A DNA stretch of 64,000 bases, taken from the NCBI GenBank assembly GCA_958450365.1, contig CAUEEP010000750.1, forward strand, positions 248,001 to 312,000. Direction: 5' to 3'. The translations under genes and the position numbers were made by a program. Source of the stretch: Mesorhabditis belari (taxonomy: Eukaryota; Nematoda; Chromadorea; Rhabditida; Rhabditidae). The notes beneath the pieces are model-generated. The model was given only the letters and a program-made list of their open reading frames with translations. It was not told the origin of the DNA and searched no databases. This document shows, piece by piece, positions 56,773 to 64,000 of this stretch (position 1 is its first letter; each line of letters begins with the position of its first letter).

Positions 56773-57912
56773 GTATTGGGTTGGTGAATTGAAAACTGCC
56801 GGCTATCGGCGCCGGATTCCACAAAATGGTTATCATTTTCATCTTTTCCATCGTTTATTCGAAATTGTGTGGAAGCAAGGCGATTATCGTTTCACTTATT
56901 AGTAATCGAAAGCTTTAGAATCCCAAGTATTGGGTTGGTGAATTGAAAACAGCCGGCTAGTGTCATATGTGACAGTTTGAGCACTTTCTTCAAAAGAAAC
57001 CCATTTTAGTGTCAATGGAAAAGTTGTAGAGAATCGAGAATCAAGCTTATATCCAAATTTTCAGAACGATTCAAAAACTGGTTTTCAAGAAATGCCAAAT
57101 TTACGAATTTTCACAAAACTTGCATTTTAAGCGAAACTACTAAGTGTATCTTTTTGGAAATTTGGCTATAAGCCTAATTTTTGATTCTCTACAACTTTTC
57201 CATTGACACCAAAATGGGTTTCTTTTGAAGAAAGTGCTCAAACTGGGACATCTCCAGTCCTCCATTTTTGAGTCTCACACACAAACCAGAATCCTACTAC
57301 GAAAGAGAAATCCGCAAATTGTCTGTAAAATGGGCAGAAGTCATCAATAATAATGGAAATTATTTGGAATGAATTGATAGTTTTATGTTGAATAAATTTT
57401 AGTTCAAAATCCCGCAGTTTTCAATTCACCAACCCAATAGAACATTTGATTCGCGCCCCGCCCTTTTGCCATTGGCAATCCATCTTTAAACTCAAATTTC
57501 TCGGTCTTGGGCGTTTCAATTTAAATAGTTTTTATACCAATCGATAGAGAAATACTTAGCGCATCTAATGATACCAAGAATATTTAAATTGACCAGCTTA
57601 ACACCAAGATATCTAAGCTCAAAGTCGGATTGCCAATGGCAAAGGGTTGGACCGTGTATCAAATGCTCGTTAACCTTTTTAAAATGTCAAAAAACGGTGT
57701 ATAATCAAAATGAGTCGTTCAAAATGCGTAATATTCTAATAAAAACACACAAACCAAAATCCAACTACGAAAGAGGAATCCGCAAATTGGCTGTAAAATG
57801 GGCAGAAGTCGTCAATAATAATGGAAATTATTTGGAATGAATTCATGGTTTTATGTTGAATAAATTTCAGTTCAAAGTCACGCATTTTTCAATTCACCAA
57901 CCCAATACAATT
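56773..57912. mobile_element. Mariner-derived MITEs (TATTGGGTTGGTGAATTG family)
   Basis: A solo terminus lies at 56776. 56933-57440 is a 508-bp deletion derivative joining the 5' non-coding part directly to the last codons (KWAEVINNNGNYLE) and 3' end, with both termini. 57745-57910 is another 3' end (YERGIRKLAVKWAEVVNNN). Between them, 57455-57660 is a hairpin related to 23.1-23.4 kb. Confidence 0.8.
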
Positions 57913-58728
57913 GAAATTCAATGCTTATAACAAAAATGAATCAATGAATGTTTCTTTGATGAATTCGGACAAAAATCTAGGCTTCGTCTCTCGGTTTTCC
58001 AGCGAAACAGATGACAACAAAGTTCAGTTTTTTTTCAGTTTTACGGTTTCTCTCATTTACAAGCTATAGAAGTGATGTTTGGAAGAAGAAAACAAAGAAA
58101 AAAAATTAATTAAAGCTTTGGGTAGATAAAAATAATATTATAAATGAAGAAATATGGAAATTTTAGCAAAATCTGAAAAGCTAACTGGATAAAAGCTATT
58201 AAGAAAGTTAAAATTCAAGAAATTTTCTCTTAAATCTTTCGATAAGTTCAAGAAGTTCTTATAAATGAAAAAAATAGTTTGATAAGTTCTTATAAATAAA
58301 TAAAAATAGAAATGCGAAGTAGAATTTTAGCGAATGTGCCAAATATTCAGCGATTATCCGAATTTCTTAAACAAAAAAAAACGGTTTTGATCTTGTTTAC
58401 TCAAAAATTTTTTTTAAATCTAGCAAAAATCTATTAAAAACAAATATTTAGCTATTATTCTATTATTATCTAGCTATTTTTCTTGAAAAAAGAAAGAAAA
58501 TTAAAAAGAAATAAGATAAGAAATGGAAAGTACATTTGAAAAGAGAAGATTTTAAAGCAATTCTGAGACTTTTCTTTGAAAAGGAAGTAGGAAAAATTAG
58601 AAGAAAATAACGAAAAACAAGTTTTCGATTCAATGAACTTTAAGCTCTAATTTACAAAATGCAATCTTTCTATTGCATTTTCATTCTTCGTTTTTTCTTT
58701 TTGTTCTCAAAGAAAACTGGAAAATTGT

Positions 58729-58978
58729 GAGGGGGCGCGGGGCCCCGGGCCCCGGGGGGCCCCAAGGACCAGGAAGTGGAAGAGGAAGAGCCCAAAAAGG
58801 AAGAAAAAGAGGAAGGGAGGGAGGGGGGGGGAAAAGGGAAAGAAAAAAGGGGGGGGGGGGGGGGGCAGGAGGGGGGGGAGGAGGGGGGGGCCAGGAAGGG
58901 GGGGGGAGGAGGGGGGGGGGGGGGGGGGGGGGGGACCCCAAGGGGGGGGGGGGGGGGGGAGGGGGACGGGAGGGGGGG

Positions 58979-59014
<36 letters not shown>

Positions 59015-59098
59015 CGGGGGGGGGGCCCGCGGGGCGCCGGGAGCCCAGGGGGGGGGGGGGGGGGAGGGAGGGGGGGGGGGGGGGCCGGGGGGGGCACC
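58729..59098. repeat. Extreme poly-G block
   Basis: About 370 nt dominated by runs of G (several over 12, one near 30) with scattered A and C. The flanks (AAAGAAAACTGGAAAATTGTGA and CCAGGAAGTTTGTGTTTACAG) match a paralogous segment at 59790-59845, where only about 14 nt separate them. So the G block is an insertion or a sequencing/assembly artefact. P-rich and G-rich frames are meaningless. Confidence 0.9.
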
Positions 59099-59099
59099 A

Positions 59100-59870
59100 G
59101 GAAGTTTGTGTTTACAGAAATTAAGCACAAAATGAAGCTAATGAAATAAAGACATCACTGTATTGTTTTTCGAATTCGCCTGTGAACGAATGAGATCTTT
59201 TACGTGAAGGCAAGACTTGTTCGTCTACCGTGAACTCTTGCCCTTCATCTGATGCGTCCTTCATCTTCATCTGTCTTCATCTTCATCAGAAATTGAGCAC
59301 AAAATGAAGACAATAATCACTGTATTGTTTTTCGAATTCGCCTGTGAACGAATGAGATCTTTTACATGAAGGCAAGACTTGTTCGTCCTCCGTGAACTCT
59401 TGATCTTCATCCGATGCTTCCTACTTTTGATAATCGAGATCTTCTTTAACAGGAGGGCATTTTGTATAATAAATATAATATAAAGATGCTAATGATTAGA
59501 TTTATGAGTAGTTAAATGATTAGGCAACAGAGAAAGACATTAATTATTTTATTGGTTTTCGACTATTTTCTATTTTCGAATGAGATCTTTTACGTGAAAG
59601 CCTAGGCAAGTCTTGTTCGTCTTCCGCAAACTCTTGATCTTCATCCAATGCGTCATTCATCTTCATCTGTCTTCAACTTCATCAGAAATTGAGCACAGAA
59701 TGAAGCTAATGAAATGAAGACATTAATTACTGTATTGGGTTTTGAATTCGTCCGTTCGAGCTTTTTGAAAGTTCTTATCTTATTATTCAAAGAAAACTGG
59801 AGAATTGTGAAACAGGAAGTGCACCAGGAAGTGTGTGTTTACAGAAATTGAGCACAAAATGGTGCTAAAG
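59100..59870. repeat. Direct repeats of about 180-290 bp
   Basis: Three copies of a unit containing GAATGAGATCTTTTACRTGAA, GGCAAGACTTGTTCGTC, TTGATCTTCATC and ATTGAGCACARAATGAAG (starting near 59110, 59285 and 59560). A fourth partial lies at 59780-59870. Unrecognised; non-coding. Confidence 0.8.
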
Positions 59871-60527
59871 AAAGCCAGCGTTAACAATGAGGTTTTTGAG
59901 AAATCAAAGAAGGTTTTTTCAAGACAAAAAGCTATCGTTTATCGTTTTCGATTCATTTATTCAATTAAATAAACTTCTTAAATTGTTAGAATTGATTAGA
60001 AGGAGAAAATTGATACTCGTTTACTGTTTAAACGTTTAAAATGCTCTTTCTCATGCACTCAATTCCTCATTTTCTCACAGAAAAGTGCGTTTTTGCAAAA
60101 GAAAATGATGAATTCAGATGAAATGATGAAAATGGGTTTACAAATTTGCAGCATAAAGTACGCCAAAAAGGGATAAAGATGAGATGAAAATTGTTGAAAG
60201 AAAAGAAAACTCGTTTAAAATGGATAGAATACCGATTTTCTCATTGAAAATTGTTTCGATTTCACTCTCTCATTCAAAAAAAAGCGAAAAACTGAAAATT
60301 TCCTTGCGTTCACTACATCAACTACAAGAATATGGGAAATCCAGCACAGGAAGTACATTTGTTTTCCCAAAAATCTCATTTTAAACCCGGAAATTTCTTT
60401 CTTTTCGATTCTTTTTTCTCATTTTCCCTACATTTTTCATTTTTCGAACAGATAAAGTACAGATTTTCATTTTTTTTTCTATAAAATTTCTATTTTATGT
60501 CAAAAGAGGAACTTTTTTTTTGGTTTC

Positions 60528-61430
60528 TAGTAGACTTCGGAAAACAAAACTTAACCAAAACCAAAACCACCAAAACCAAAACCAAAACAAAACCAAAACA
60601 AACCAAAACCAAAACCAAAACCAAAACTAACCAAAACTCGCCAATATCTCGCGATGGGAGGAGCTAGCGAAAACTGATTGCAGATTTGAAACAGTGTCCA
60701 AAAATCGATCCCAATGCTATTTTTGTTTCGAAATTTCGAGGTCGTGTTTTGGTCCTTTTTTCGGCCGCGAGATTTTGGGGAGTGAGAAAAAGTGAAAGGC
60801 AAATTTGCATTTTACATTAAAATTTGCATTTTACAAAATTTACATTTTAATTTATATGCAAATTGGGTTTTGGTTTTGGTTTTGGTTTTGGTTTTGGTCT
60901 GTTTTGGTTTTAGTTTTGTTTGCCGAACTCTAGTTTCTAGAAGAGTTCGGCAAACAAAACTAAAACCAAAACAGACCAAAACCAAAACCAAACCAAAACC
61001 AAAACAAAACTCAATTTGCATATAAATGAACATGTAAATTTTGTAAAATGCAAATTTTAATGTTTTAATTTAATCTTTAATTTTAAATTGTAAAATGCAA
61101 ATTTTAATGTAAAATGCAAATTTACCTTTCACTTTTTCTCACTCCCCAAAATTCGGGCCGAAAAAGGACCAAAACACGACCTCGAAATCGAAACAAAAAA
61201 TAGCATATGGGATAGATTTTTGGACGCTGATTTCAAATCTGCAATCAGATTTTCGCTAGCTCCTCCCAATCGCGAGATATTGGCCAGTTTTGGTTAATTT
61301 TGGTTTTGGTTTTGGTTTGTTTTGGTTTTGTTTTGGTTTTGGTTTGTTTTGGTTTTGGTTTTGGTCTGTTTTGGTTTTGGTGGTCTTGGTTTTGGTTAAG
61401 TTTTGTTTTCCGAAGTCTACTTTCTAGTAC
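60528..61430. repeat. 900-bp nested inverted repeat (fold-back element)
   Basis: Outer arms start TAGACTTCGGAAAACAAAAC and end in the complement at 61405-61425. They contain GGAGGAGCTAGCGAAAA and CTCACTCCCCAAAAT with inverse copies. An inner hairpin at 60875-61015 pairs GTTTGCCGAACTCT with its complement. (AACCAAAACC)n tandems lie in each arm. MITE-like; coding capacity none. Confidence 0.85.
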
Positions 61431-61893
61431 ATTTATTGAATGAATTGAAAGTTTTTATGAAAAAAAAAATTGTAATTCAACGACTTGAAAGCTTAGGAAA
61501 CAAATTTTTAAATAAACTTTTACGATATTGAGTTAAAATATCCTTTAATTGGATAAAATTTCAATCCAATTGACAAGGAAGTTTCGCCCATTTATCACCT
61601 GCTTTTAAAACATGGCCTAGCACATATAGACGAGTTTTTTTGCCCTGATTCCGAATCTGTACTCTGTAAATCTGTAAAATCTACCCCCGACGAGGGCCAG
61701 GAAAAGGCCAGGAAAAGGCCAGGAAAAGTGGTTTTAAAGTTGACTAAAAAATCGTATTTCCGCAAGTAAGACACCGCCTTTAAGAAGGAAAGTTAAGGAA
61801 GAGAAATATCGTATTTTCTGGCTAAATAGCCAAATCTGGCTTCCCACGTTTCTAGTATTCAAATTTTATTGCCAATACTGTAGTTAATCTGTT

Positions 61894-62873
61894 ACCGTAT
61901 TCTCTCTAATAGTAGTGCACCGCGCCGAGCCGAGTTGGTGACGATTTTACGGTTTCCAATTTTTCCCAGAAGCTCAACACTCTAATCCCCACTAGATCTC
62001 ATCGGCAGCTGTCTGTAAAATAGGCAGAAGTCGTCAATAATAATGGAAATTATTTGGACTAAATTGATGGTTTTATGTTGAATAAATTTTAGTTCAAAGT
62101 CCGGCAGTTTTCAATTCACCAACCCAATAGTAGTGCACACCGCCGAGCCGAATTGATCACTATTTTACGGTTTCCAAGCTTTCCCAGAAGCTCAACACTC
62201 AAATCCCCCACAAGATCTCATCGTCAGCTACATTTTCCGACCCCACATCGATAGGTTTTGATAACCGGTTTTCGAGATTTCGAGTAATTTAGGCAACGCT
62301 CAGTGTGCACTACTATTAGAGAGAATACAGTAGTTTTTAAGACTAGACCTTCAAATCTTCTCCATTTTGGCCTTCAAATCGAGTTGAGATCCTTGTGAAG
62401 GAAACACATATCGTAGGCCTTGATCCGCAGGGCAACGGTTTGATGTGTTTCCAGGAAAAGCTGACGGATCTGACTCAATTATATATTCCACGCCACCCCG
62501 CTCAGCCGATTTGATGACTATTTTACGGCTTCCAAGCTTTCGCAGAAGCTCAACACTCTAATCCCCCACAAGATCTCATCGTCAGCTACATTTTTCGACC
62601 CCACATCGATAGGTTCTGATAAGCGGTTCTCGAGATTTCGAGTAATTTAGACGACGATCAGGGTGCATTAGTATTAGAGAGGATACAGTATATGGGTCTT
62701 TTTCTTCTCTACATTTAGGGCTTAAGGATTGTGCTTGTGTATTGTTTTGTGCTACATTATTTGTGTGGTTAGGTGTATATTTTAGAAATCTTATCAAGAA
62801 CAGCGATCTATGCAAATGTAAATTCCAATTCTTTTCTAATAGTAGTGCACTACTATTAGAGAAAATACGGTAA
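61894..62873. mobile_element. MITE family I cluster with mariner 3' end
   Basis: 61894-62010 is a truncated MITE I fused to a mariner 3' end (62013-62131, ending TTCACCAACCCAATA). 62132-62333 and 62490-62692 are nearly complete inverted copies. 62842-62873 is a minimal copy in which the two ends meet (TCTAATAGTAGTGCACTACTATTAGAGA), i.e. all internal sequence is lost. Confidence 0.8.
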
Positions 62874-62882
62874 GTGATCAAA

Positions 62883-62945
62883 TGGTGTAGTGCTAGTGCG
62901 CTACGGTCAGATTTTTGCATCCCTGGTTCGGATCCGGGTGCAACT
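62883..62945 (+). pseudogene. tRNA-like remnant
   Basis: ATGGTGTAGTGCTAGTGCGC (A-box) and CCTGG-TTCGGAT-CCGGG (T arm). The acceptor end and anticodon stem do not pair well. It resembles a Gln/Glu-type tRNA but cannot be assigned. Immediately follows the minimal MITE I. Confidence 0.4.
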
Positions 62946-62989
62946 TTTCTTTTTGGTTTTTTTTAAAAACAATTTCTAACACTTTTTTA

Positions 62990-63698
62990 TTTTAGTATTT
63001 TGAATATGTATAGGGCGAGCCAACCTTCTAACTGGTCCGGAGTCGATTTGAGGGCAGATTTGGAATCAGCACGAAAAACTCGTCTAGATGTGCTAGGCCA
63101 CGTTTTAAAAGCTGATGGTAAGTTGACGAACCTCCCTTGTAAGGCGATTCTGTTTCTCAATCGCTTTTCGAGCTACAGTACAGTTTAAAATATTCAGTCA
63201 AAATACTGGACATTTTTTGGTGAAATTAGATCTAAAATTTGAAGTATCAGTGTTGTAAAAAAGTTTAGTCGTCATTTAAAATCTACAAGATTTCCGGGAA
63301 AAGAAACTGAAAAAGATATTCAATCAAAGGAAAGCTCAGAAAGTACATGTAGTGAATTCTCAGCAAATCCTTTTTCTAAAATGTTTTCTAAAATGGCATC
63401 TATTTTCAAAAATAGATCTTTGACCCCTAAGGGATTTGGATTTGGAGATTTTCGATTTGAACCCCTAACCTTTCGATCTTTCGATCTATTAGCGCTACTA
63501 TTGCGTCAAGGAGTCACGAGATCGGCCAGGCGAATGACAATTATTATTCTCATTAGAAAACTAATAATAAGGGTGATTTATTGGATAGCCCTATCCCACC
63601 AACAATTACAACTCTTGGCTTCAATATTACCGGCATATCAATCTTATATAACTTCTATTATACAAGAAAACAAAATCAAATTTGCACAGTTGCGATAA
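62990..63698 (+). CDS. Hypothetical exon(s), unrecognised
   Basis: A candidate exon at 62997-63119 is bounded by an acceptor-like TTTTTTATTTTAG and a donor GATG|GTAAGT and reads MYRASQPSNWSGVDLR ... ARKTRLDVLGHVLKADG. A second open stretch (about 63254-63698, the first Met at 63381) reads ...SSESTCSEFSANPFSKM, then PKGFGFGDFRFEPLTFRSF, and ends in a hydrophobic C-terminus (IILIRKLIIRVIYWIA). The two do not splice in frame with the sites I can see, so they may be separate, partial or spurious. No family recognised. Confidence 0.3.
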
Positions 63699-63904
63699 TT
63701 TGGATTTTGAGAGGATTATTGACTGTAAATCTGCAAGTTGGTTAATTTTTCAGAATTTCCCAGAAAATTCATAAAGCTTAAAGGGGAAAGAAGAGAAGAG
63801 CCTGGGAATTTATTGTTCTTATGAATTCAGGGTCGAGAATCTTTCAGCGGGGCTCTAGAACCTGTTAATTTTGCAAATCCAGCTCAGAAACCAGGTCAAG
63901 TCCA

Positions 63905-64000
63905 ACTCTGTGGGTATAGTGCGGCAATCCCCCTTCCCCACCCACCCAAAAGTGGGTAGACACTCCCTTCCCACTTTTGGGTAGGGGGAAGGGGGTCAAT
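63905..64000. repeat. Inverted repeat at right window edge
   Basis: AATCCCCCTTCCCCACCCAC with CCCAAAAGTGGG is mirrored as CCCACTTTTGGGTAGGGGGA up to the window end. Probably the end of a hairpin MITE; it may continue beyond the window. Confidence 0.65.

Larger units (their letters stand above)
56328..62880. other. Upstream intergenic interval, repeats only
   Basis: Upstream of the first NHR gene no cellular gene is recognised. Mariner remnants, a G-rich block, a duplicated CTTCATC-rich unit, a 900-bp fold-back and MITE I copies are listed separately. 57.9-58.7 kb is AT-rich DNA without features that I can name. Confidence 0.55.

Noticed and set aside
58670..59149. 150-aa proline-rich and glycine-rich frames
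   Set aside because: Direct translation of the poly-G block, which is probably an artefact.

Overview
The window is nuclear DNA of a nematode, most likely a rhabditid. The evidence is: five divergent nuclear hormone receptor (NHR) genes of the nematode supplementary type; short GT-AG introns mixed with long repeat-filled ones; interstitial arrays of the nematode telomere unit TTAGGC; sequences matching the SL1 trans-spliced leader; and a splice-acceptor-like AG 1-7 nt upstream of the start codon of every NHR gene, as expected for SL trans-splicing. The species cannot be named from the sequence.

Coding content is dominated by a same-strand (-) tandem array of NHR paralogues. In transcription order: 56327-51696 (12 exons, about 457 aa), 49053-41591 (13 exons, about 462 aa), 28341-20099 (12 exons, about 434 aa), 17620-12093 (12 exons, about 421 aa), and a partial, possibly decaying copy from 6373 to the left edge. 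I assembled exons by eye from splice sites, reading-frame phase and alignment among the five. Intron positions and phases are almost all shared, so the array arose by tandem duplication. All five share the DBD layout C-x2-C-x13-C-x2-C then C-x5-C-x12-C-x2-C-x4-C, with P-boxes of the type C[AG]SCK[NSV]FF instead of CEGCKGFF.

Everything else is repeats. Long introns hold minisatellites (14.9-15.7, 21.8-22.3 and 46.5-46.9 kb), telomere-like TTAGGC arrays (12.5 and 25.3 kb) and transposon debris. Intergenic DNA (6.4-12.1, 28.3-41.6, 49.1-51.7 and 56.3-64 kb) holds several mariner families, pogo/Tigger and piggyBac transposase fragments, at least six families of hairpin MITEs, tRNA genes and tRNA-like remnants, and a G-rich block at 58.7-59.1 kb that may be an assembly artefact.

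The most interesting non-coding signal is a dispersed family with an SL1-like leader preceded at a near-fixed 34-35 nt by the block CATCTGGCACACGG. Several copies are arranged as divergent pairs, and some lie inside the last intron of the 51.7-56.3 kb NHR gene. The best copy (51930-51852, minus) also has a 5' splice site, an Sm-like AATTTTGG and a short 3' hairpin. These look like dispersed SL1 RNA genes and pseudogenes.
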